Shown here: piece after piece, positions 1-6,319 of the stretch
How positions within the stretch are numbered: position 1 is the first letter of the stretch
Layout of the letters: each line of letters begins with the position of its first letter
Source: Methanobacteriota archaeon
GTDB taxonomy: Archaea > Altiarchaeota > Altiarchaeia > IMC4 > QMZM01
Direction of reading: 5' to 3'
Assembly (NCBI GenBank): GCA_903930485.1
Contig: CAIYYO010000306.1
Location: 1-6,566, forward strand
Length of the DNA stretch: 6,566 nucleotides
Notes under the pieces: model-generated
What the model was told of the DNA's origin: nothing
What the model saw: only the letters and a program-made list of their open reading frames with translations
The model's database searches: none
Program-made: the position numbers and the translations under genes

Positions 1-949
1 CAAGAGTCTGAACGTAGTCAACCCCGCCCAGCCCAAGGTCGAGGTTTCGGTCGCCGGTGCTGACGTTATCAAGTTAGACGAGTCGAATGCTCTTCGGGTT
101 CATGTCAAGAACACCGGCGACGTCGACGTTTCCATCAAAAGCGTCTACTCCAAGCCAGAAGGAAAATTGATCTCCTGCGACTCCGATATTCTGGCCCCAG
201 GCCAGCAGGCCGAGTGTCTCCTTTCCGTAACTCCGGTCCAGGGTCAGGGCCTCTCGATACAGGTCTCATACGATTACAAGTCCTGCGGCCGAAGCCAGGT
301 CGGCCTCGTCACGAAGACATTGATCGATTCCAAAACCTTCCGCCCGGTCCTGAAGGAGCAGTCTTACCTGATGGGTGTGCATGGTGCGTGCGATAACAGT
401 TATTACAGTTGTTATTCCGCGAGCGAGGGGAGCCTGTTCGCCGGATACAAGTGCTTCAAGACCGCGACCGGTTTCTATGCCCCTGCGACTGAGAGATTCA
501 ACCTGAGGTTCGACGTGTCTGATATTCCAAAGAACGCGGAGATTTTGGGTGCAAAACTTTATCTCAAAGCTTCGGACATAGGCGGAAAACAAACAATAAG
601 CATCTACTCCGCGAACAAGATACCTGAAGTCGTTAAATGCCTGCCCGGCGGCGACATCTGCACGAAACCGTATTGTGGGGAATGCAAACCATTGTATGAT
701 ATTGACGGAACGGCTGCCTCATCAGCAGAAATTTCCTCGACAGGATCTTATTCCTTCGAACTGACAAACATGTTAAAGGAGAAAATCAATGGCGACGGTA
801 TTGTGTCCCTGCAAATACGTGGCGCAGAAGGCCTGTGGGAGAGCCAGGGACAGAGTTCTTGTTTGGTAGAGAACGAATGGGACAAACGCGACGTCTCCTT
901 CGAGGCAGGCGGGAGGGATGGACCGTATCTGGATGTCGTGTACAAATAG
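1..949 (+). CDS. Cysteine-rich surface/secreted protein with DNRLRE-type C-terminal domain (5' partial)
   Basis: The reading frame is open from base 2 to the TAG at 947-949, giving 315 visible residues; the true start lies left of the window. A TTG at 167 is not a credible start because it falls inside a domain. Residues about 10-90 look like an Ig-like/CARDB beta-sandwich (LRVHVKNTGDVDV, then APGQQAECLLSV). Residues about 120-315 resemble a DNRLRE domain: RFNLRFDVSDIPKNAEILGA near 165-184, and an end of the form F-x-S/A-x-E-A-G ... GPYLDVVY, typical of that family. There are 11 cysteines, including a C-x6-C-x4-C-x2-C cluster at residues 213-228, suggesting disulfides or metal binding outside the cell. 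DNRLRE domains occur in extracellular and cell-wall proteins. No membrane anchor is visible at the C-terminus, so any signal peptide or anchor must be upstream. The exact function and substrate are unknown. Confidence 0.8.
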   Translation, partial: KSLNVVNPAQPKVEVSVAGADVIKLDESNALRVHVKNTGDVDVSIKSVYSKPEGKLISCDSDILAPGQQAECLLSVTPVQGQGLSIQVSYDYKSCGRSQVGLVTKTLIDSKTFRPVLKEQSYLMGVHGACDNSYYSCYSASEGSLFAGYKCFKTATGFYAPATERFNLRFDVSDIPKNAEILGAKLYLKASDIGGKQTISIYSANKIPEVVKCLPGGDICTKPYCGECKPLYDIDGTAASSAEISSTGSYSFELTNMLKEKINGDGIVSLQIRGAEGLWESQGQSSCLVENEWDKRDVSFEAGGRDGPYLDVVYK

Positions 950-950
950 C

Positions 951-968
951 AGATAAAGGTTTTTATCT
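951..968. promoter_or_regulatory. Inverted repeat overlapping a TATA-like box before the inositol-phosphate synthase gene
   Basis: A perfect 7-base inverted repeat, AGATAAA (951-957) and TTTATCT (962-968), flanks a GGTT loop. It begins two bases after the stop of the upstream surface-protein gene. The right arm lies in a TATA-like stretch (TTTTTATC, 960-967) about 30 bases before the ATG at 997. This would place a transcript start near 985-990 and give an almost leaderless message, which fits the lack of a Shine-Dalgarno motif before that ATG. The repeat could be an operator over the promoter or a weak AU-rich hairpin ending the upstream transcript. Confidence 0.4.
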
Positions 969-996
969 CTTTGAATCCATTAGTATACCTAAGAAA

Positions 997-2082
997 ATGG
1001 GGGAAATCAAGGTTGCTTTGGTAGGGATCGGGAACTGCGCTTCTTCTCTAGTCCAGGGCGTTGAGTATTACAGGGACGCGGACGAGAATTCCCCGTATGT
1101 GAGCGGGCTCATGCATAACGTGCTCGGCGGCTATCGTATACGGGACATCAAGTTCGTCGCGGCATTCGACGTCGACAAACGGAAGATAGGCAAAGACCTT
1201 TCTGAGGCTGTTTTTTCGCCCCCGAATTGCACCGTAAAGTTCCAGGAGGTTTCGAAGATAGGCATCGAGGTCTTGAAGGGGCCTGTCCTTGACGGGGTTG
1301 CCGAGACGACAAAAGAATCTTTTCTCGTCGACGGCAAGCAGCTCCCGGTCGACGTTGCCAAGGTTTTGAAGAAGGCGAAGGCAGAGGTATTGATCAGTTA
1401 CCTGCCCGTCGGTTCAGAGGAGGCTACCAAGTATTACGCCGAATGCTGCCTTGAGGCGGGAGTAGCATACATAAACGCCATCCCGGTCTTCATCGCCTCC
1501 GAGCCTTCGTGGGTGAAGAGGTTCGAGGAGAAGGGCCTGCCATGCATAGGCGACGACATAAAGTCCCAGGTCGGGGCGACGATTGTCCATAGGACGCTTA
1601 CGAAATTGTTCGAGGACCGGGGAGTCAAAGTCATAAAGACGTATCAGTTGAATGTCGGCGGCAACACCGATTTCCAGAACATGCTCGAGAGGAAGAGGCT
1701 GGCGTCCAAGAAGATATCCAAGACCGAGGCGGTTCAGTCGCAGATGAAGGAGAGGATGGATGATGCAGATATACATATAGGGCCCTCCGACTACATTCCG
1801 TGGCTCAAAGATAACAAGGTCTGCTTCATCAGGATGGAGGGCCGGAAGTTCGGCGACGTCCCTCTTACCATAGACCTGCGTCTTTCGGTCGAGGATTCTC
1901 CGAACTCGGCAGGCATCATGGTCGACGCCATCAGGTGCTGCAAGGTGGCGCTTGACAGGAAGGTTTCTGGCGTGCTTAAGAGCCCGTCGTCATATTTCAT
2001 GAAGCATCCTATAGAGCAGTATTCCGATTCAGAGGCTAAGACGCGGGTGGAAGAGTTTATCGAAGGAAAACGTGAGAGGTAG
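997..2082 (+). CDS. ino1: myo-Inositol-1-phosphate synthase
   Basis: 361 residues. The enzyme converts glucose-6-phosphate to inositol-1-phosphate using NAD in the cytosol, the first step towards inositol phospholipids and inositol-based solutes. Seen in sequence: N-terminal Rossmann loop VGIGNCASS (residues 9-17), SYLPVGSEEA (134-143), INAIPVFIAS (159-168), GDDIKSQVGAT (185-195), LNVGGNTDFQNM (218-229), the lysine-rich SKKISK (237-242), HIGPSD (260-265) and DSPNSAG (300-306). From memory these match the Mycobacterium Ino1 type (about 367 residues) almost motif for motif, rather than the divergent Archaeoglobus enzyme. The frame stays open upstream to 835, but I chose ATG 997 because the family begins with a short strand before the glycine loop and the upstream part overlaps the previous gene. 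There is no ribosome binding site, so the message may be near-leaderless. The Hsp20 gene follows after 3 bases. Confidence 0.93.
   Translation: MGEIKVALVGIGNCASSLVQGVEYYRDADENSPYVSGLMHNVLGGYRIRDIKFVAAFDVDKRKIGKDLSEAVFSPPNCTVKFQEVSKIGIEVLKGPVLDGVAETTKESFLVDGKQLPVDVAKVLKKAKAEVLISYLPVGSEEATKYYAECCLEAGVAYINAIPVFIASEPSWVKRFEEKGLPCIGDDIKSQVGATIVHRTLTKLFEDRGVKVIKTYQLNVGGNTDFQNMLERKRLASKKISKTEAVQSQMKERMDDADIHIGPSDYIPWLKDNKVCFIRMEGRKFGDVPLTIDLRLSVEDSPNSAGIMVDAIRCCKVALDRKVSGVLKSPSSYFMKHPIEQYSDSEAKTRVEEFIEGKRER
2074..2080 (+). promoter_or_regulatory. Shine-Dalgarno site for the Hsp20 gene
   Basis: GAGAGGT ends 5 bases before the ATG at 2086 and lies inside the last codons of the inositol-phosphate synthase gene. 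The GAGGT part matches the archaeal anti-SD sequence, supports ATG 2086 as the start, and implies translation from a shared message. Confidence 0.6.
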
Positions 2083-2085
2083 AAA

Positions 2086-2616
2086 ATGATTCCTAAAAGA
2101 AAAAAAGACAGGGGATGGGACGACGACTTCGAAGACGAATTCTTCAAGGAGCTGGAAGACGAACTGGAGAATATTGGCCGCATATTCGAGGAGCTGAAAG
2201 ACAAGTCCGTCCGCGAATCGATGAAGGAAGGCCACTACGTATACGGCTTCTCCATGAGGGTCGGCTCTGACGGGAAACCCTCGATCGAGGAGTTCGGCAA
2301 TATTCCGAGCATCCTTTCAGGAGAGCCCGAGGACAGAGAGCTGTTGACCGACGTGATCGAAAAGGAGAGGGAGGTATCCATCGTAGTAGAGATTCCTGGC
2401 GTGGTCAGGGACGACATAGACCTCCAGATCGACGAGTCGTCGATCGAGATAGACGTCGACGTTCCTAGGCGGTGCTATCACAAGAAGCTCGTACTCCCTT
2501 GCAAGGTCAAGCCTGAGACTGCTAAAGCGTCTTACGTCAACGGGGTCCTAGAGGTCAGGATCGAACGGTCGGATTCCAGGAAGAAGGATCCGGGCTACAG
2601 GGTGAGGGTTCGATAG
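2086..2616 (+). CDS. Small heat-shock protein, Hsp20/alpha-crystallin family
   Basis: 176 residues; an ATP-independent chaperone expected to form oligomers that hold unfolding proteins in the cytosol. The N-terminus (residues 9-39) is a strongly charged, mostly acidic helix. Next comes the stretch YGFSMRVGSDGKP (53-65) followed by IEEFGNI, which is typical of archaeal Hsp20 proteins. The alpha-crystallin domain runs from about 88 to 162, with VVEIPGVVRDDIDL (100-113) and the family signature NGVLEVRIER (152-161). The tail ends YRVRVR, where V-R-V is a plausible I/V-x-I/V anchor for oligomer assembly. The gene starts 3 bases after the inositol-phosphate synthase stop, so the two are probably co-transcribed. 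It is followed by a T-rich tract. An internal ATG at codon 46 is a less likely start, since it lacks a good ribosome binding site and would remove the acidic helix. Confidence 0.9.
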   Translation: MIPKRKKDRGWDDDFEDEFFKELEDELENIGRIFEELKDKSVRESMKEGHYVYGFSMRVGSDGKPSIEEFGNIPSILSGEPEDRELLTDVIEKEREVSIVVEIPGVVRDDIDLQIDESSIEIDVDVPRRCYHKKLVLPCKVKPETAKASYVNGVLEVRIERSDSRKKDPGYRVRVR

Positions 2617-2657
2617 TTTTTTCTCTTTTTTCTTTTATTTTGTTTTTTATTATTTTC
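2617..2657 (+). terminator. T-rich archaeal-style terminator after the Hsp20 gene
   Basis: Immediately after the TAG, about 40 bases consist almost wholly of T runs broken by single C, A or G, with no clear stem-loop before them. Archaeal RNA polymerase can terminate at such U-tracts without a hairpin. The 3' part (TTTTTATTATTTT) may also act as the TATA region of the downstream operon. Confidence 0.6.
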
Positions 2658-2675
2658 CTCAAAAAATTGGGGTGG
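2645..2675 (+). promoter_or_regulatory. Possible promoter and ribosome binding site of the MoxR operon
   Basis: The AT-rich TTTTTATTATTTT stretch (about 2645-2657) is 26-38 bases before the ATG at 2683 and could serve as a TATA element. GGTGG at 2671-2675 ends 7 bases before the ATG and is a partial Shine-Dalgarno match. The T-rich composition makes the exact TATA position uncertain. Confidence 0.35.
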
Positions 2676-2682
2676 TTTTACT

Positions 2683-3669
2683 ATGGATGAGGAGGTCAAA
2701 AGGCTTAATTCTGAAGCTAAAAGGCATTCCGAGAGGCTGCAGGAAGCATTGGACGAGGTCTCCAGGGTCATCGTCGGGCAGGAAGACATATTGGAGAAGC
2801 TCCTCATAGGACTGGTAGCAGGCGGACACGTGCTCCTTGAAGGAGTTCCGGGTCTTGCCAAGACCCTTATGGTCAAGACACTCGCGGAGACGCTTGAGGC
2901 CAGCTTCGCAAGGATTCAATTCACCCCCGACTTGCTGCCTTCTGATATCGTGGGCACAAAAATCTATGATTACAGGAACAGCTCGTTCACGACAGAGAAG
3001 GGCCCGGTTTTCCATAATTTCATCCTCGCAGACGAGATAAACAGGGCGCCGCCCAAGGTCCAGTCGGCTCTGCTCGAAGCGATGCAGGAGCATCAAGTTT
3101 CTATTCACGGGACAACATTCATACTCGACCGGCCTTTCATGGTGCTCGCGACCGAGAACCCGATAGAGACCGAGGGAACTTACAAGCTACCTGAAGCCCA
3201 GGTGGACAGATTCGCCTTCAAGCTGTTAATTGATTATCCGAGCAGAGCCGAGGAGAAAACAATAATCAAAAGGAACACGGCAGGGCTTGAGATAAATCCG
3301 AGAAAGATCCTTTCGAGAAAAGAGATTACCGATACGCAGGATTTCAACCGGAAGATATACGCAGACGACAAGATCGAGGATTACGTTACGGCTTTGGTGG
3401 ACGCTACCAGGCATCCCGATGAGCACGGCCTCGACCTTGACGGGATGATAGAATACGGGGCATCTCCCAGGGCGTCGATTTGGTTGATTCTCGCAGGCAA
3501 GGCTCATGCGATGCTGAAGGGCAGGGGCTACGTTTTGCCGGAAGACATAAAAGGCGTCGCGCATGAGGTTCTCAGGCACAGAGTCATACTCTCTTACGAA
3601 GCCGAGGCCGAGGAGCTGTCGAGCGACGACGTCGTAGAGAAGATACTTTCCAAGGTCAAGAGCCCATAA
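2683..3669 (+). CDS. MoxR-family AAA+ ATPase
   Basis: 328 residues, the normal length for MoxR proteins, which act as chaperone-like ATPases often encoded with VWA-domain proteins. Seen in sequence: Walker A GVPGLAKT (residues 54-61), Walker B ILADE (114-118) followed by INRAPPKVQSALLEAMQE, sensor-1 region ATENPIETEGTYKLPEAQ (156-173) with N159, VDRF (174-177) containing a candidate arginine finger, and sensor-2 GASPRAS (259-265) in the lid, then GRGYVLPEDIKG (280-291). All key ATPase residues are present. No membrane segment is visible, so it should be cytosolic. It is the first gene of a three-gene operon: its TAA overlaps the next ATG by one base. By family association it probably works on, or with, the DUF58 and VWA proteins; the client is not known. 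Confidence 0.93.
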   Translation: MDEEVKRLNSEAKRHSERLQEALDEVSRVIVGQEDILEKLLIGLVAGGHVLLEGVPGLAKTLMVKTLAETLEASFARIQFTPDLLPSDIVGTKIYDYRNSSFTTEKGPVFHNFILADEINRAPPKVQSALLEAMQEHQVSIHGTTFILDRPFMVLATENPIETEGTYKLPEAQVDRFAFKLLIDYPSRAEEKTIIKRNTAGLEINPRKILSRKEITDTQDFNRKIYADDKIEDYVTALVDATRHPDEHGLDLDGMIEYGASPRASIWLILAGKAHAMLKGRGYVLPEDIKGVAHEVLRHRVILSYEAEAEELSSDDVVEKILSKVKSP

Positions 3670-4550
3670 TGCCAAAGGTCAGGGAAGTCTTAAGGAAGGT
3701 CAGAAAGCTTGAGATAAAGACCCGGAAACCCGTATCCGGCCTACTGTCAGGGAACTACAGATCAGTCTTCAAGGGCCGCGGCATAGAATTCTCGGAGGTC
3801 AGGGAATACGTTGCCGGCGACGATATACGCTCCATAGACTGGAACGTCACTGCGAGGCTGAATGCCCCTTACGTCAAGGAATACATCGAGGAACGTAACC
3901 TGGACATCTACATCGTATTCGACGTTTCGAGGAGCGGGGACTTCGGCAGGGACAAGAGCAAGAAAGACCTCGGCATAGAGATAGCCGCATCGATCATCTT
4001 TTCGGCGGTAAACAACAACGACTGCATCGGACTCTGCCTCTTCACGGACAGGATCGAGCGGTTCATGCGCAAAAAGACCGGAAGGAGGCACGCCCTGCGG
4101 ATGCTCAGGGAACTGATATACTACGAGCCCGCGAACGCGAAGACCGACATAAACAATTCGCTGATAAAGCTGGGCAGGATCGTGAAAAAGAGGAGCGTCA
4201 TATTCGTGATATCAGACTTCTTGTCCGGCGACTACGAGAAGTCGGTCAAATACCTGAAGAACAGGCACGACGTCATATTCATAAACCTTGGGGACCCGGC
4301 GGAAAAAGACATGCCCGATATCGGTTATGCACTGCTCGAAGACGAAGAAACAGGGGAACAGATACTCGTCAACACCTCGGATCCTGCCTTCAGGAAAGCG
4401 TATTCCAAACATACAGGCGAACGGAGCCGGGCCCTCGAAAAAAAGACAAAGAAGCTGAAGATCGACATGGTCACTGTGGCGACCGACGAGCCGTTCCACG
4501 TTCCGTTGAAAAGATTCCTGAAGATGCGGGAGAGGAGGGCGATCAGATGA
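3669..4550 (+). CDS. DUF58 domain protein (VWA-like fold)
   Basis: 293 residues. The DUF58 signature is clear: GRGIEFSEVREYVAGDDIRS (residues 37-56), then IDWNVTARLNAPYVKEYIEERN. A VWA-like fold follows, with a MIDAS-type DVSRS (85-89), a TDIN turn around T159, and VIFVISDF (177-184) with D183. The metal-binding pattern therefore appears intact. There are no transmembrane helices, unlike longer DUF58 proteins of about 400 residues, so it is probably cytosolic and docks at the inner face of the membrane. The C-terminal part (about 230-293) is basic and helical (RALEKKTKKLKI, LKRFLKMRERRA). The start ATG overlaps the MoxR stop (TAATG) and the stop overlaps the next start (ATGA), so the three genes are translationally coupled. 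Its biochemical role is undetermined in the family; a partner of the MoxR ATPase is the usual inference. Confidence 0.9.
   Translation: MPKVREVLRKVRKLEIKTRKPVSGLLSGNYRSVFKGRGIEFSEVREYVAGDDIRSIDWNVTARLNAPYVKEYIEERNLDIYIVFDVSRSGDFGRDKSKKDLGIEIAASIIFSAVNNNDCIGLCLFTDRIERFMRKKTGRRHALRMLRELIYYEPANAKTDINNSLIKLGRIVKKRSVIFVISDFLSGDYEKSVKYLKNRHDVIFINLGDPAEKDMPDIGYALLEDEETGEQILVNTSDPAFRKAYSKHTGERSRALEKKTKKLKIDMVTVATDEPFHVPLKRFLKMRERRAIR
4534..4538 (+). promoter_or_regulatory. Shine-Dalgarno site for the VWA gene
   Basis: GGAGG lies inside the end of the DUF58 gene, 8 bases before the ATG at 4547. It supports this start despite the 4-base overlap of the two genes and suggests that the VWA protein can be independently well translated. 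Confidence 0.6.
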
Positions 4551-5518
4551 CGACAGGCCCCCAGTTTTCGTTAACGTTCGGAGAGCCGATATTGTTGGCC
4601 TTGCTGATACTGGTGCCGCTCATACTGCTCCTGTACAGGGATTACCTCGCGAAAAAGAAGAAGGCGGCCCTGAAATTCAGCTCCGTCGAGGCCTTGAAGA
4701 GTTCGGCGAACAGGAGGATACAGATTCGGATGAGGCTCCCGTTCATTCTTCTCCTGACCGCGACGACGCTGATAATAATCGGACTCGCGGACCCCAGGAT
4801 CCCATTGAACAACGCGAAAGAAGGCGTGAACGTCGTCATCGTCATCGACGACTCCGGCAGCATGTCCGCGAACGACTACCAGCCGACGAGGCTTGAAGCC
4901 GCCAAGGCAGCCGCAGAGACACTGATAAAGAGCCTTCAGGACAAAGACAACGTGGGCATAGTCATATTCGAATCAGGAGCCACCACCGCGTCATACCTAA
5001 CGCCTTACAAGGACAAGGCTATCGAACGGCTACACGCCATCGAACAGAAACAGGGCCAGACCGCGATAGGAGACGGCTTATCGCTTGCGATAGACATGGC
5101 TTCATCGATACCTAACCAAAAGAGGGTAGTGATACTGCTCTCGGACGGGGTCAACAATGCCGGATCCATCAGCCCGGATGACGCCATAGAATACGCGAAA
5201 AAGAACAAGATACAGGTACATACCGTAGCACTAGGGACAGACAAACAGGTCATACTCGGCTACGACATGTTCGGCCAGCCGCAGATGGCGGAACCCGTCG
5301 ACGAAGCCACTTTGCAGAAGATCGCCTCAGATACCGGCGGATTATACTATAAATCAGTCGATGCAGGCACTCTGAATGAGATCTACAAGAACATGGGCGA
5401 GAACATCGACAGGGAATGGGAGCCGACGAGCATAAAAGACTGGGTCATCGGAGCGGCGCTCATAGTGCTGGTGATCAACGCTTATCTGATCTACGGGAAG
5501 TACAGGATAGTTGTTTAA
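4547..5518 (+). CDS. Membrane-anchored VWA-domain protein, BatA-like
   Basis: 323 residues. Two hydrophobic helices come first (about 14-30 and 64-81), separated by a very basic loop (RDYLAKKKK ... RRIQIRMR) that should face the cytoplasm. The VWA domain follows (about 94-285), with a complete MIDAS: DDSGS at 101-105 with D101, S103 and S105, T172 in QGQTAIGDG, and D200 in LLSDGVNN. A third helix lies at 299-316 just before a short tail (YGKYRIVV). By the positive-inside rule the VWA domain is outside the membrane, anchored on both sides, as in BatA/aerotolerance-type proteins. It is the last gene of the MoxR-DUF58-VWA operon and starts within the DUF58 stop (ATGA). Likely role: extracytoplasmic metal-dependent protein binding, controlled by the MoxR ATPase. 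The ligand is unknown. Confidence 0.9.
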   Translation: MTTGPQFSLTFGEPILLALLILVPLILLLYRDYLAKKKKAALKFSSVEALKSSANRRIQIRMRLPFILLLTATTLIIIGLADPRIPLNNAKEGVNVVIVIDDSGSMSANDYQPTRLEAAKAAAETLIKSLQDKDNVGIVIFESGATTASYLTPYKDKAIERLHAIEQKQGQTAIGDGLSLAIDMASSIPNQKRVVILLSDGVNNAGSISPDDAIEYAKKNKIQVHTVALGTDKQVILGYDMFGQPQMAEPVDEATLQKIASDTGGLYYKSVDAGTLNEIYKNMGENIDREWEPTSIKDWVIGAALIVLVINAYLIYGKYRIVV

Positions 5519-5565
5519 AAAATAAAAGAAGAAAGCGTTAAGGCATCGTTAGAGCCTCTAACAGC
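5519..5565 (-). terminator. Hairpin plus U-tract terminator of the CBS-domain gene
   Basis: Read on the minus strand, GCTGTTAGAGGC (5565-5554) pairs with GCCTTAACGC (5544-5535). This gives ten base pairs with two single-base bulges around a 9-base loop. A T-rich run (TTTCTTCTTTTATTTT, 5534-5519) follows directly. It lies 15 bases beyond the CBS gene stop. A competing perfect 7-base inverted repeat, GTTAGAG/CTCTAAC (5548-5562), can form instead. On the plus strand the same sequence has an A-tract on the wrong side, so it is a poor terminator for the VWA operon. Confidence 0.55.
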
Positions 5566-5579
5566 GGATCCCGGCTTTG

Positions 5580-5990
5580 TTATTCTTGGGGTATCTTTCC
5601 TTCGTGGATATGCCTGAAAATGTCGCCCAAAGATATGAAGCCTGCGATCTTGTCTTTTTCAGTTATCACCGTCGCGTCCTCGCCGGCCTTCAGCATATAG
5701 TTCATGACAGTTCTGATGTCCGAATCCGCTTCAAAACAGGTGTCGAGGTCGGTCATAAGATCCTGGACGGTCTTTTTATAGGGCTTCACGCCCTCGAGAA
5801 TGACGAGGGATATTATCAAGTCGCGCGTGATCAAGCCCACGGGAAATCCGTCCTCTTCCACAACGAGCCAGTTCACGTGCCGTTCCTGCATCTTTCTTAT
5901 GGCGTCTTCAACTGTTTCACATAACCCGATCGTTACGACCGGTTTATTCATTATTTGGGCTGCTGTTGTTTTGTTTTCTAAATTTTTCAT
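5580..5990 (-). CDS. Two-CBS-domain protein
   Basis: 136 residues, made almost only of a CBS pair. The first CBS motif covers about 10-63 (AAQIMNKPVVTIGLCETVED ... FPVGLITRDLI) and the second about 75-128 (VQDLMTDLDTCFEADSDIRT ... KIAGFISLGDIFRHI). Such stand-alone pairs fold into a Bateman module that usually binds adenine nucleotides or related ligands and acts as a sensor; no effector domain is attached here. There is no signal peptide or membrane helix, so it is cytosolic. The ATG at 5990 is supported by GAGGTG 5 bases upstream and a TATA box further up. The gene converges on the VWA operon, with a terminator between them. The ligand and target cannot be told from the sequence. The short tail after the second motif (HEGKIPQE) is unremarkable. 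Confidence 0.88.
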   Translation of the reverse strand: MKNLENKTTAAQIMNKPVVTIGLCETVEDAIRKMQERHVNWLVVEEDGFPVGLITRDLIISLVILEGVKPYKKTVQDLMTDLDTCFEADSDIRTVMNYMLKAGEDATVITEKDKIAGFISLGDIFRHIHEGKIPQE

Positions 5991-5995
5991 AGTTG

Positions 5996-6001
5996 CACCT
6001 C
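5996..6001 (-). promoter_or_regulatory. Shine-Dalgarno site for the CBS-domain gene
   Basis: On the minus strand GAGGTG sits 5 bases before the ATG. It is a strong match to the archaeal anti-SD sequence and fixes the start. Confidence 0.7.
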
Positions 6002-6034
6002 AAAATTTAGTTGATTATAATAGCGCAAAGAGAG

Positions 6035-6042
6035 TATAAAAA
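6035..6042 (-). promoter_or_regulatory. TATA box of the CBS-domain gene
   Basis: Minus-strand TTTTTATA at 6042-6035. A start about 25 bases downstream would fall near 6012, leaving a leader of about 20 bases that includes the GAGGTG site. Spacing and sequence fit an archaeal promoter. Confidence 0.55.
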
Positions 6043-6059
6043 GCAAACAGTATTCAACT

Positions 6060-6100
6060 TAATGATAAATCATTATAAATAGTGTATAATTATCATGATA
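6060..6100. promoter_or_regulatory. AT-rich palindromes upstream of the CBS-domain promoter
   Basis: TAATGAT and ATCATTA (6060-6075, spacer AA) form a perfect 7-base inverted repeat. TATCATGATA (6091-6100) is a perfect 10-base palindrome with the same ATGAT/ATCAT half-site. They lie about 20-60 bases upstream of the minus-strand TATA box, a plausible place for regulator binding. Between them, TTATAAATA (6073-6081) would be a good TATA box on the plus strand, but no clear plus-strand gene follows, only an 11-codon reading frame from 6114. Confidence 0.35.
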
Positions 6101-6138
6101 GATTATTACAATTATGTTCAAACCGCTTTTAACATTGT

Positions 6139-6249
6139 TTAGGAAATAAAAAGCTTTTCGGTAAAGGAGCCGGCATATAAAACCGAGACTAGCGCATTGC
6201 CGTCCGGACTAAGGGCAGGTATCTGATTAATCTGTTCAAAGTCCGTCAT
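6139..6249 (-). CDS. Possible small protein of 36 residues, unrecognised
   Basis: An ATG at 6249 on the minus strand is preceded by GAGG (6261-6258) with an 8-base gap, and opens a frame ending at the TAA at 6141-6139. The product begins MTDFEQINQIPALSPDG and ends EKLFIS. It is soluble-looking, with no membrane segment or known motif. There is no good TATA box upstream; the region upstream is the hairpin-rich block. The frame could be extended towards 6546, but the extra part crosses non-coding repeats and has no plausible start. It may be a real small gene, the remnant of a larger one, or chance. I recognise no family. Confidence 0.25.
   Translation of the reverse strand: MTDFEQINQIPALSPDGNALVSVLYAGSFTEKLFIS
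6175..6182 (+). promoter_or_regulatory. Possible plus-strand TATA box before the hairpin region
   Basis: ATATAAAA on the plus strand would place a transcript start near 6205, from which an RNA running into the hairpin cluster and repeats could be made. It lies inside the possible 36-residue minus-strand ORF and is flanked by a short inverted pair, TCGGT (6158-6162) and ACCGA (6182-6186). The evidence is position and composition only. Confidence 0.2.
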
Positions 6250-6319
6250 TATATTTGCCTCTTTGCGAAGACTGTTACGAGACACATGAATAACGGAGCA
6301 AGAAAGCAGGCAACATTGC

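Noticed and set aside
835..996. A 54-codon N-terminal extension of inositol-phosphate synthase
   Set aside because: It overlaps the upstream gene in another frame, is arginine- and glycine-rich unlike the family, and includes the promoter region; ATG 997 fits the family start.
5577..5924. Plus-strand 115-residue reading frame opposite the CBS gene
   Set aside because: It is the antisense shadow of a clear two-CBS-domain protein and shows no recognisable domain.
6114..6149. 11-codon plus-strand reading frame after a TATA-like box
   Set aside because: Too short, with no ribosome binding site and no sign of a leader-peptide arrangement.
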